Shown here: piece by piece, positions 26,022 through 36,483 of the stretch | Position numbering within the stretch: the stretch's first letter is position 1 | Layout: each line of letters begins with the position of its first letter | Origin: Phallus indusiatus | Lineage: Eukaryota > Basidiomycota > Agaricomycetes > Phallales > Phallaceae | NCBI GenBank assembly: GCA_027605045.1 | Contig: JAQFWX010000001.1 | Span: 310,001 to 374,000 of the forward strand | DNA length: 64,000 nt | Reading direction: 5' to 3' | The notes under the pieces: generated by a model | Database searches by the model: none | What the model was told of the DNA's origin: nothing | Seen by the model: only the letters and a program-made list of their open reading frames with translations | Position numbers and translations under genes: made by a program

Positions 26022-26517
26022 TGTTTTGCTGGCTTTGGGCTGAGCCTGGCTTGCGACAGGAAACCGCTATACAGCAAAGGACTAGGTAGGATAATTGGTA
26101 TGTTTATATAGGCCCGAGATATAGATTGCGATTGCCATGCCATGCGCGTGTTTTGTCGTTGTCCCCTCCGAGGTCCGAAGATAAGAAGATTTTACGCTTC
26201 TAAATGGTCATGTGATTCGTTATTTATATGGAACACAAAACTCCTCACATGGATGCTTTCTATTGGCAAGCATAATTCCGCTACTGAAGGCATCGTCAAG
26301 AGGGACCATATGTATTGAAGACATCACGAGTGTTGGGCTGAGCGATAAGAGTGATCAGGCGAAGTAACGGTAAAATGATACTGTGGTATTTTTTCCCATG
26401 CTAGAGACGCGTGTCAACGAAGTTCATGTTCACCGCCAGGAATTCCTGGTATCGCTAATATGTCCGAAGTAACCAACGTCAACATTCAACGCTCAAACAA
26501 TCGGCGAGCCCCTTCGA

Positions 26518-26760
26518 CACGGGTAACGATCCTGGTACACGAAGGCATCGGAGGAAACGAAGCTGCAGATCTCTTGCTGTGAAGAGCCAGGGCGCTACAG
26601 AAAATCAAATTGTCAGCATCATATCAAGAGTCAATGCATTTCCGGAATCGCATTCGCCACAAGAGGATCTCTGACCTACTCCACGAAAATCTGTCGAAAG
26701 ATAACGGAGTATAACAATTGGATCTTAAGTTGAGACTCTGAAGCTCAAAAGATGTCAAGC
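26518..26760 (+). mobile_element. Probable LINE retrotransposon relic (RNase H fragment)
   Basis: The plus-strand frame reads VTILVHEGIGGNEAADLLL followed by a stop. The pattern H-x-G-I-x-G-N-E-x-A-D is the signature around the last catalytic region of the RNase H domain in fungal LINE elements of the Tad type. A further degenerate stretch, HFRNRIRHKRISDLL, follows. No reverse transcriptase was found nearby, so only a fossil remains. The match is short and could be chance. Confidence 0.4.
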
Positions 26761-26834
26761 GACCCGGAGAGACGACTGGCACTGGCGCTGACAGCGAACA
26801 CCTTCAGCTACTTACGTAGCCAGCTTCGCAACCG

Positions 26835-26880
26835 TGCGTCACGTCATGCGCCACACGTCACGCGTCACGCGTCACGCTCT
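26835..26880. repeat. CGTCACG-type short tandem repeat
   Basis: Several adjoining, imperfect copies of a unit close to cgtcacg (cgtcacgtcatgcg, then cacgtcacgcgtcacg). It is short and GC-rich in an AT-rich stretch. Confidence 0.6.
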
Positions 26881-27334
26881 ACGTATTCAGGACGGTCCGG
26901 GCTGCAACAAGGCTGCAATGCTAACAGGATTTGCATTGGATTGGTTTGCTCTATAATTTTTCTTATTTTATTTAAACGTCCAGATCGCAACATTGTGACT
27001 TCTTACTAAGGAACAAACCAAGTGAATCCGAATCGGTATTCTTAGTAATACGGTAAATATTTTCGTGTTCAATTCTTGCTACTGATTTTGGTTTTTAGCT
27101 TCGAGGCGATCTCCCTAAGGAATAAAAGTCGCAATGATAGTCGTTTCTGTCAGTGTTAAGCAGCTTCATTTGCACTTCAACGGTCTCGACTCCTGTCGGA
27201 AGTGCAGGATTTTACAAAAGGCTACTAAAGGCAGATTGGAACATTGTTATTCATAGGTAAATTCTACGGAAAGTCGATCATAAACATATACTTAAAAAGG
27301 ATTCTTCATAAATCCTGTAAAGAAATTACAAAGA

Positions 27335-28176
27335 TCAAGATGAGAACGGAGGTGGGGACATGGTCACGGGAGCGGTAACGACGGAAGAGCCTTGATGGGT
27401 GTTGCCAAGATAAGACCCATAATACTGGGGAAGCGGATACATGGAATAAGGATATCCCTGAGCGTAACATGAACAAAGTGGATAATATAAATAGGATGGG
27501 TAGGGTAGGTAGGGCTGAGAGTAACAGGCCGGGTTACAACAATAAAATGGGACGTATGAGAATTGAGAGACCTGGCTCGGTACGGGAGCGGCCACGGGAA
27601 GAGAAGACACCTTTACACTAGGAGCGTGTTGATTGCTGTTCAAGGGCGCGGTGTGGTTGCTGGGAGAACGCTGAATTTCCGCAACGGCAGTGGCTTCCAT
27701 GTCGATCTTGGTATTCTCCCGGTTAGGTGTCTGAGACGGCGATATCTGTGTAGGCGTATGGGACTGGATCCTATCCTCATTATTGTTTGATGCTAAGACT
27801 GTGGATACGTGACGAGTGGGTCGTTGCTCTTCGGTATCAACCGGATTCGCTATATCCTTCAAGGCTTCCATTGGGACTTTGACTTTGAGCACAATCTCGT
27901 AGTTCTCCCCTACTATGGAGAAGACTGTAGACCCCTTGTCCGTTTTGTCTATCTCGTCACCGAATCTTCTTGGAGGGCGACTCAAAGAATGGGATCTATT
28001 CAGCCTGGGACGCTGACCGCGTTTGAATCCCCCTGTTGGCAACAAAATAAGAATCAGTTATTTATGAAAGGTGAAATTTATGGCTTTTGTATACCTTTCT
28101 TCTTGAAATCGTTCGTGAGAAGTTTAGCCTTGACATCATTGGAGTTTTCATTGAAACTCTTTGGGGATAATACCAT
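27335..28176 (-). CDS. Hypothetical protein with Pro/Tyr-rich C-terminus
   Basis: Two exons, 28095-28176 and 27335-28032, join in frame to 259 residues. The start MVLSPKSFNEN is the first ATG of the exon. The N-terminal half is basic (KRGQRPRLNRSHSLSRPP) and has a short ordered-looking stretch, STVFSIVGENYEIVLKVKVP. The middle is polar and low in complexity. The last 70 residues are very rich in Tyr, Pro and Cys (FYCCNPACYSQPYLPYPSYL), suggesting a disordered, sticky tail such as those of condensate-forming RNA-binding proteins. I recognise no domain. It lies 340 bp downstream of the RNA-dependent RNA polymerase on the same strand. Confidence 0.55.
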
Positions 28177-28518
28177 AGTGGATATAGTTCGTAAAGTAAT
28201 TAAGATGGGTGGCGAGTGTAAAGAAGTAATTGGTTTGTCATGCCTTTTGTTACACAGTATTTATACTTTCTCTTGGGACGCAACTTTGCGGACCAACTCG
28301 GTTGTTGGTCCAAGTATTGTGGGCAAGGTTTCAACTTGACGCGTATATTGGCACCTACCACTGCCGCAGGCATTTTGCGCAGTGGGCCTCATCGTCTGAT
28401 TGTTGTCCTTACATCAGCATCGTGAGATTTTCAACAAACCAACGATCATGTAATTAAGAGAATTTTTAAGTGACAAAGGGAAGTGACAAAGGACAATGCC
28501 AAGAATTTGAACGGCATT
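28177..28518. other. Short intergenic spacer
   Basis: Lies between the unknown Pro/Tyr-rich gene and the stop of the RNA-dependent RNA polymerase. Three overlapping plus-strand frames are antisense noise. Confidence 0.5.
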
Positions 28519-31500
28519 TTACAACTCGCGGACCTCCTTCCCTTCTTTGATAACAGCAAACAGAGAACTCAGAACGACAAACATGAATGAGTTCAATCCA
28601 AATATGCTGAACCCTGTGCTTGTCCGAAACACCAATAAACCAAACTGCCACGCAGCCCAAGCTCGATTCGCCCATTCATCGGTGGAAACTTGAGCTTTCG
28701 GATCGTCGCCTCTCTTCAAAATCGTCCAAATTTGCCATACCAAATGGCTAGTCTCTTCTTTGAGAGATCTACACAACTCATCTCTCCTGTGGTAGTCAAA
28801 GGACTTTGCCAGTATTGTTCCCACAAAAATCTCTTCTTCCCTTAATTTTCCACGGCCGTACGGACCTAGTCCCAACATGTAAGAGTCCCGAAAATGTTGC
28901 ATTTTGGAGATGAAATGATTGAGCAGGTGAGGGATATTCATCCCAATTGTCTTTGAATTGATTTCACCTTGTCCGAAAGATTGATCTGAGATAGCACAGA
29001 GTGAACGTAATTCCTTTTCTAGATGCGATGTCGTTTCCTCATAAAAGGCAAGCGTGCTTGCGTATTCGGTCTCCATCGTCCCATCGTCATTGGAGCACGA
29101 CTCAGCTAGCTCCGGAAGTTTGACATTTCTATACAAATGTCCGAGGGCATGTTTTGAGGGGTAATACTTGGCTTTTTCAGCATCAATTTCAAGCTCCGGT
29201 TTCAGATAATCAGGTTTTCGACCTCTTTTCTTCGGGAAAGGTATGTCGTCCTTGGGGACTGGTAGACCTGTTTTCGAGAAATCTACGGCTTGGCTGTGCA
29301 GATGCGCCAACTTTCGACAATCCGGATGGTGTACCCCAGATTCCTCGGCAATTCGAAGAAAATTCGTTGAGATAAGCCCGATGCTACGAGGAAAGGTTAG
29401 GAAGTTCGTTACTTGGATGAAATTGATAAACAAACGGACGTGTCGTTCAAAATAAAATCCAACACAAAATTGATGATGTCATCCACTTTGCAATCATGAT
29501 TCAACTCTTTGTTTGTGCTCGTTGGATTATATTCCATAGGAGGAAATGGATTCGTGGGGCACAGGTCTTTGAAAGAGATAATATCGTACATATCCCCATC
29601 TAAGTCAGACCCGCTGCACTTGTTGGGAAGCGGGCGATCGCCTATATAATTGGAATGTTTACGTTTGCTTCCTCTGAATAAAAGGAAGGTACAATATACC
29701 TTTTTGGGAAAATACTACACAATCTTTCAGCTCTAAAAGCGGACAGTCCGGTGGAAGTTTTTTACGCGATACGGCTGTTGCGAACTGCACGTCTCCGGGA
29801 TGTATCACAGGAGATTTATAAACCAAAACTTTGCCTTCCACCTCAATCAATTCGTTGTTTTCCATCACAGATACTAGAGTGAAATGAAATTAAGCGATAA
29901 TGCAACAAAGAAGTTTTACACACCAAATATCTCGTCTGATTCCAGAATGCTGAATTCATCGATCGTACCGACCAACTTCCAGCTCTGTGGAACGGGAATT
30001 TGCATCTTGTACTTGAGAGCCCTCATCATATGATATAAAGCCACCTGCATACAACGTTCCATAAAAGGGTGTTTCAAAACAGCACCAATTGGGTTGAGTT
30101 TATGTAGATTCTGTAACGTTGTTGGGAGACCAAACGATGAGCCCATTGCATACATATCAAGACATTTTCCCGCGTCATCAAAAGATTTGAATGAGACCGC
30201 TCTTTCTGCTTGCTCGATTGCCTCTCTTTGAAGCTGCAAGAAGACCTTCCGAGGCACGCCTCTGCCATAAAGAATTGTTATAAGAGGTTTGTTGAGCCGG
30301 ACTCTTTTAGTCCGGTCGAAGGAACGGGCGATTTCGAGGTGATAATGTGGTACTTCAAATTTTTTCATAGACGGACGAAGACAGATTATGCGACCGGGAA
30401 GAAGTGGATTGAGGGTAATGATTCCTTTCGCTCCTCCTATCCTGATTTGGTAAACGCTTGGAGGAGGGAAATGGGAGGGGATAGTGGATTCTGATATCGT
30501 GTCATGTATTTTTCCTTGTTTGAAAAGCAGTTCTCGGTGGATAGCCATTCCCATTTCTGTGGAAAAGCAACCAACACCATCTGTGAAGCAATAGAACTTT
30601 TGTTGTACAGGTTCATTTGAGCTCTCGCTTTCGGTCAGAAGATCGGTGCGAGGCACTGGCCTTTCCACATCGTCAACCTCAATCATTTCCCCCTCAGAGT
30701 CATCTATAATTATAGACGCGTGAGTTGCCGTAAATGCTTGGGCCAATCTTGCACCGTATCGTGCTGGACATCGGGTCAGCTGTCCCGGATATTCCATACC
30801 AATCGAGGTACGGATAGAATCCGCACCGACCAGTCGTCCACGAGCTTTGAATGGATACATAAACCAAAATGCCAATTCCTTGAGCGAAGAATGTGAATAG
30901 TGAAGATATTGGTAACTATAAAAATTGGTTTGTTAAATCGTACTCGGAGATGAACCATATGACTTACTGACGACCAATAAAAAAGAAGCCTCTCTTCATA
31001 ATGGTGCCGACATGTTCATGCAGAAATTTTGCTTTATTGATATTTTGTTCTTTCAGCCGAAGCGGAAGGCCTTGTTCATCGGTGAATGAAACTCGTAAAA
31101 AATGATCGAGGTGATCAGAATATGCCCGAAGAATACGGTTTGACATAGTCAGAGAAGTCGTCTGAAGATTGAACCCGAAAGGCATTATGTCGACATGATA
31201 ACATTTCGTCGGACCAGCTTCTTCGTCAGAGTTCAAACCCAAATATACGTTTCGTCTTTCGACATTTTCGCATGCCTGTATGAAACAATGATAAACGCCA
31301 GGAAAACGCCTGTCCTCGAATCCTCGTAATATGGAACTAAGGTGTCGAATGACGTCCTCAGTAAATAGAGCCCCTTTCGTTTCTAGGAGAGTTTGAATTT
31401 GAATCTTGAGCGGAGAAAGAAGGAAAGCGCAGAGCTGCAAGTTGTATAGAAGACTGGCGCATTGGAATGCGACACCCCATGGGAGTTGTAGGTACCACTG

Positions 31501-32139
31501 ATTTATTTCATCCGTGTACTCTTTCAGATAATGTTTCCGAGTAGATATTGAACAACGCCCAAGCTCGATGGGTAGTTCGGACATAAATCTGGTTTTTTGA
31601 AACGTCTCAAGATCTTCAGGATGATGGAAGACCAAACGAATGATATTCCACGTAAAAGGTGCAATATGTCTATGAAACGGGGACAATTGGGTGATTTTAT
31701 GTTCTAGGGGTGATTTGTGCGGGGATGGTCTACTCGAATGTAAAGGCTCTGCGCCATCTGGTGATGCTTCCTGCGCCACGCATTCTCGCAAAGGAGGTGG
31801 GTAGTGAAGTTTCAAAATGAGTCCGACGTTATCGCCCGTTAGTGTGTGAAAGCTTCGAATAGACGAAGAAAAAATTAGGACGGTTCGACGCGTATCTTTG
31901 CAAATACTTTGAGCGAGGATTTGTTTATTATCTTCTTTCAAAACCAATAAATATTGATCGAAAATGGTTTCGCGAGCAGCCGAATATTCCAGATAGTAAG
32001 CGCTGTCGTAGCATCGATGCAGGAATTGTATATCTCGGAGAGGAATTGCTGGGCGAGTTCAATCAGTATTCACAAATATATCCTTTGAATGTAAATCTGA
32101 CGCACTTGCTTCTGCTGGCTTAGAAGGATGCGTTTGCAT
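28519..32139 (-). CDS. RNA-dependent RNA polymerase (RNA silencing)
   Basis: Cellular RdRP of the QDE-1/RDR family, about 1,100 residues in several exons, start MQTHPSKPAEA at 32139. Conserved blocks in order: QLTRCPARYGARLAQAFTAT; TDGVGCFSTEMGM; YQIRIGGAKGIITLNP with LRPSMKKFEVP; LNKPLITILYGRGVPRKVFLQL; and VYKSPVIHPGDVQFA. The catalytic loop is SGSDLDGDMYDI, with all three aspartates present. The C-terminal signature is GVHHPDCRKLAHLHSQAVDFSKTG, followed by KKRGRKPDYL and a closing helical domain. Such enzymes copy aberrant or transposon RNA into double strands for Dicer, acting in quelling and sometimes DNA-damage small RNAs. The gene appears intact. The next gene downstream on the same strand is an unknown protein, with the methyltransferase upstream. 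Confidence 0.95.
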
Positions 32140-32778
32140 TACGGCGAAGGATCGCAGAGCAGCGTAGAGGAGATATTTCAAAGTGGCACTTCCAGTGCGT
32201 TTTTCAATGAAGAATCAAGAAGTCTTTATATACAGCCTCGTGTATCTGATCACTGAGTCCAGAAGCACTGTGCTTTAAACTTCACGTCTCATATCCTCGG
32301 AAATAGAAAATAGACTTCAAAGTTCAAGACTCCGGAAACCGATTGAACTGCGAACGTCCCGACGAGCAGATCGCAGCACAAACGTGCTTATGGTTGGTGT
32401 GAAGATTTACATATCTGGGTAGAGTTTAACCTCAAATTTAGAAGATGATGACAGCCCGCGCATTCTGGAAGCCGGCACGAGCACAGGTTCGGCCAAGCCC
32501 CTTCACACTCCGACTCGAACTCCACCGGACCGTCGTAGGTTTCGGCGGACTTTGAGTCGGAGTGAGAATGCTGAGCGTCTCCTTCAAATTCAGTGCTTAT
32601 TTCTGTTCAAATTCACCCCAAGTATTTCTCTCGATATCAAGTAATGACTTTATGGTAACATTTCGGGTTTTCTACATGACATATGATACTTATGACAAAG
32701 GATCTGCGAACTTGATAGCAACAATGGCATTGTATGCAGTGTGCACTAGTAGCGCCATAGCCCGCAACTTGGATTTTG
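32140..32778. other. Intergenic, RdRP promoter region
   Basis: Probable promoter and leader of the RNA-dependent RNA polymerase plus the 3' flank of the methyltransferase. The open frame at 32562-32798 on the plus strand has no motif. Confidence 0.5.
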
Positions 32779-33700
32779 TTATACTGAAGGACACTTAATA
32801 AAACGACCTGTTTGATGGGGCAATAGACCGTCTTTGTCTTCCTCAGTTTGGCTCCATAAGCCTTCTTGGTTATGCTCCGCCAGCACCGGTCTCCAATACG
32901 GGACGTTGAGGACGTACATATCTGTAGGCCTATTCAGGTTGCAACCATCGAAAAACACCTTCAAATATAATAGGGTAGCGCTAGTTTGGTATAAGTATCA
33001 AAGTGATAAGTCGACCAACACCCACCTTCCAAAGAGGAGACCAAAGCCACTGCCAAAATCTAACGTCGCGTCGCTTGCTAGCGATATGCTCGAGAAACAA
33101 AAATTCGCCGCCAGGTTTGAGCAGCTTACAAACTAGATTTTCAATAGTTTGTTCCGGATCAGGAACCGAACAGAGTGTGAGAACAGAAATGATGGTGTCA
33201 ACGGTCCCAAGTCCGCCCAAAGCGCCCGCGATGGTCTTGTAGTCTTCAGCCCCGCATGAAAGAATGACCAGTGAGCCGTCTTCTTCGCTATATCCCGCTT
33301 TCAAAGCAGCGTCCTTAATGTGAGGGTGCCATAACACGTTTGGCTCTACAGCCACGTAACGATTAACGTCTCCCTTGGAAAGATATTCGATAGTTGTTCC
33401 AAGACCTGAGAAAACGTCAGCATAAAGCCATCTAGGACATATAATAAGGGTACCTGCTCCCAAGTCAAGCACAATACCTCTAGCATTAGACGTTATGAGT
33501 CTTTCTTTGATATCACGACTGCCCTCGTTGGCGCCATGACCGAACGTCATCCAAATGTTATAAAAGATTATCTGGGACAACGCCCGTGGCTTAACGAGCA
33601 GACTCGGGGAAGAAAGTATCGCCATGATAGTGGGCTTGAAGGTGGTCATAAAACAGAGTCGTAGAGGAATCAGTACGCTAAAAGCTTCTGAAAGTTTCAT
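32779..33700 (-). CDS. SAM-dependent methyltransferase, METTL7-like
   Basis: Class I methyltransferase of about 280 residues. The start MKLSEAFSVLIPLRL is a hydrophobic N-terminus that could anchor it to a membrane. A 48-bp in-frame intron interrupts the first SAM motif. Removing it gives IVLDLGAG joined to LGTTIEYL. Later motifs are YVAVEPN, SLVILSCGAEDY, VDTIISVLTLCSVPDPEQTI and LLKPGGEFLFLEHI. A second intron links WSPLWKVG to VFFDGCNLNRPT, and the end is TGRFIKCPSV. The WxxxxDGCxLxRxT ending is typical of METTL7 and phospholipid-methyltransferase-like proteins. Its substrate is unknown. It sits next to a minus-strand adenylating enzyme, so a shared small-molecule pathway is possible but unproven. 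Confidence 0.85.
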
Positions 33701-34557
33701 CTTGTTACTGTTTACTGGTAATTCGAGAAAGAATGAGAGAGAAAGGTGTCAAATGAAGAAAAATTTGACGAGCAGAGTTTAAGTAGACTGATTTGAGCGC
33801 TGAGAAAGTTCTAAAACATGCAAACAAAATTGGGTTTATGGTCCTGAACGAGGTCGCACTTTGTCACATGTTCGAAAACTGGTGTTGGCCGCTAGCACTC
33901 AAGAGTGACAGGAGCTTCAGTATTCGCAAGCATTTTATCGACTGATTTGTATGGCTTCATTCGATATAAAACACGTGAAGAAAAATCCTAATTCCTAACC
34001 CTTCCCCACTCTGGGTTTGGGATTCTTGAGAGTCTGGGCTTAAAAACACTGAGGTCGTTTTTTTACGGAACAGCCGGCAGCGACTTACGGGTGTGGAGTT
34101 TCAATTTCAATGGCCGCGTAGTGCAGGGAATTTCGTTGAGTCATTTGAGCCTTACACTTTACAGTTAGTAATATGTAGTTACTCTGTGAGGCGCCAGCAC
34201 TTACAAGAGGAAAAGTGGGCGCGAGGGAAACGACGACACTACATACATAATTAAACCCAATCTTACATTCACACATGTAGCACGCTCCAAAGCCGCCTTA
34301 TTCTAAAGTGTCGTCGGAACCCAATAACGGAAAAGAGAAGAAATAATGTCCGATATGAGGTAACCCGGTGGAATACACACACATCAACAACTCGCATGAA
34401 AGAAACATTTGGTATTATTTAACTTCGTTTTCATGGAGACTTATATACGCCGTGGGCCGTGCGGTATCGTTTATGGCTTCGTAATAACATTCAATAATAC
34501 ATTCAAATAAAGCAAGTCACGTTGGTAGTCCAACAACCTAAATCTAAGACGCGCCTG
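33701..34557. other. Intergenic
   Basis: Lies between the methyltransferase start and the end of the adenylating enzyme. No gene or RNA signature was recognised. Confidence 0.5.
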
Positions 34558-36483
34558 TTAAACAGCTAGAACCGGACCGAATAACTCGTTTAGCCGTTGG
34601 GAGAATAGCTGTTCAGAAACTTTTCTACGAATATTTCCTTTCTAAAATATCAAAATTAATGTTACTATATACCCAGAGTGATAGTAATATTCACCAGCGT
34701 CCGAGGTAAAGAGTCCTTTGGAACAACAATTATATGATCCCGTGTTACGCGTTCGTGCTTATAGACATTGGCATTATACGTTAACAGGTGGTGATCGATC
34801 AACGAAATAAGCCGCTCTTCATCGTCATTGTCTATTTTCGGCTCCACGAGAAGGGTAGGAGCGGGGCGATAGGCACCAATTACCACACATGCATGGACAA
34901 TATCACCGCAAGTCTTGCGAACGTGGTTTTCGATGCTTCTATAAAACCCTCAACATGGAAAAAATACCCAGAGAAAAAATCAGGGGCATACATTGTGTCG
35001 CATATCCTCGCATTGTCCATCTTAATTAAGTCATCCAAGCGGCCTTTATATCGGTAACAACCTTTGCGAACTTCTTCAAATATATCATTTGTGTGAAAGT
35101 TTCCATCAGTTTTGGACCGAGAAATTGGATGAGGGCAATCTGCCGAGCTTGGCAGAACAACCAATTCCTTGAAGTCATTAGTTTTATCTGTATTTAAAGT
35201 CACTTCTGTATCCCCGTCAGTATGCGAAAGAGACTGAAATTCATGGTGAAGCCCATCGAGGCTTAAAGAGATAAGATGCGTTGGATTTTCCTTCAACCCG
35301 ACCAGAACGACGCCACATTCAGTTGAACCAAATAAATTCTGCATTAAATTTTAGGACTGTATGCTATGAAAGTTAAGGTTACTCACCACAAGAGGTAACT
35401 TATTCGCGACTGCCCATTCTACTTCGTCATCGGGCAGAGCCGAGCCCATGACCGGAATTTCATCCATAGACTTTAACGCGTTCAGAAGGGTCCTATCTTT
35501 TTTGGAGTTCTGTAAATGTACTCGCAAAAATGACGTGAATTGACCAAACACTGTTAGGTGGCATTCTTGATACATTCGAAGTAACATCGAAGAATTGAAG
35601 TTCGGTTTGAGTAGAATGAGTGTTCCAGTGAACATAACAACCATGAAAAATTCTATGAAAAGGTTAGGAAAACAATCAACCCCTTTATATTAACGAAACT
35701 CACCAACAGTTTGTGCGCAATGGCAAAAGGAACCGAACTGAGCAGTTACGAGTGGTGTCTTTCTTCGGCTCATATCCAGAACATATTTCCTTTTTCTCAT
35801 AATGGTTTCGAAGTTGCGAAACGAGTACCGAACTAATTTGCATCTACCTCCGGAAGATCCACTTGTATTCGCAATCCAGACAGTTTTTTCGGGAGAGACT
35901 TCAGCCGGAATCGGGGGAAGTATATCTTGATTGATTTCATCTGGGTAACTATTCGTGTCTTTGATAGTGAATAACTCGCAGAGTTTGAATTTTGAAAGAT
36001 CATTTTTGAGGAGAGAAGGGTCTACGAATAGTGCGATAGCATTTGATTCCCCTAAGAGATCGGATATAATGCCGGTCGATGTGTCTGAAAGTTCGATATT
36101 GAGAAGGTGGGGGATACAACCGGCCCTCATTATAGCAAAAATATGGACGACATCCGAATACGTAACCCCCAAGGTCCTATAGTGGGTTAGTCTGGAAGTC
36201 AAATTGTAATGAAGAGTGCTAAACCTAACCATATTCCAATGACAGACCCCTTCGGCCAAGATTTCTGACATAGAGTATGGCAAGCGACTCTTTCAACATC
36301 AGCAAAGAATTGAGCATAAGTAATATCTTCCCAAACCCCATTGGACGACGTAGGAAGCTTGAACAAGACTGAGTCTGGGTTCTTAGCGGAGACTTGACAT
36401 ATCAATTCAATAGGCGCGAAATTAGGTATCTCGATAATGGACATAACGTCGAACGGTCCTGGAGACGATGCCTGAGTCGACAA
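34558..36483 (-). CDS. Stand-alone adenylate-forming enzyme (AMP-binding, NRPS-like)
   Basis: Adenylation-domain protein of about 540 residues in six or so exons, start MSTQASSPGPFDVMS. Core motifs in order: ANTSGSSGGRCKLVRYS (phosphate loop); MGSALPDDE; LFGSTECGVVL; TNDIFEE followed by YRYKGRLDDLIKM (ATP-binding Asp and hinge); and a C-terminal LPRT. Splicing out 34625-34680 joins LPRTL to KGNIRRKVSEQLF, restoring the catalytic-lysine motif PRTxKGN. It then ends (FGPVLAV, stop at 34558). No carrier-protein or reductase domain follows, unlike typical fungal NRPS-like reductases, so it probably makes an acyl- or aryl-adenylate or CoA thioester. An early junction uses acceptor ctatag to join IGIW to TLGVTYSDVV. 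The substrate is unknown. Confidence 0.85.

Larger units (their letters stand above)
26022..27334. other. Intergenic with a probable LINE relic
   Basis: Contains the S28 promoter side, a short RNase-H-like fragment near 26522-26582 (listed separately) and a short CGTCACG-type repeat cluster near 26835-26880. No intact gene is visible. Confidence 0.5.
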
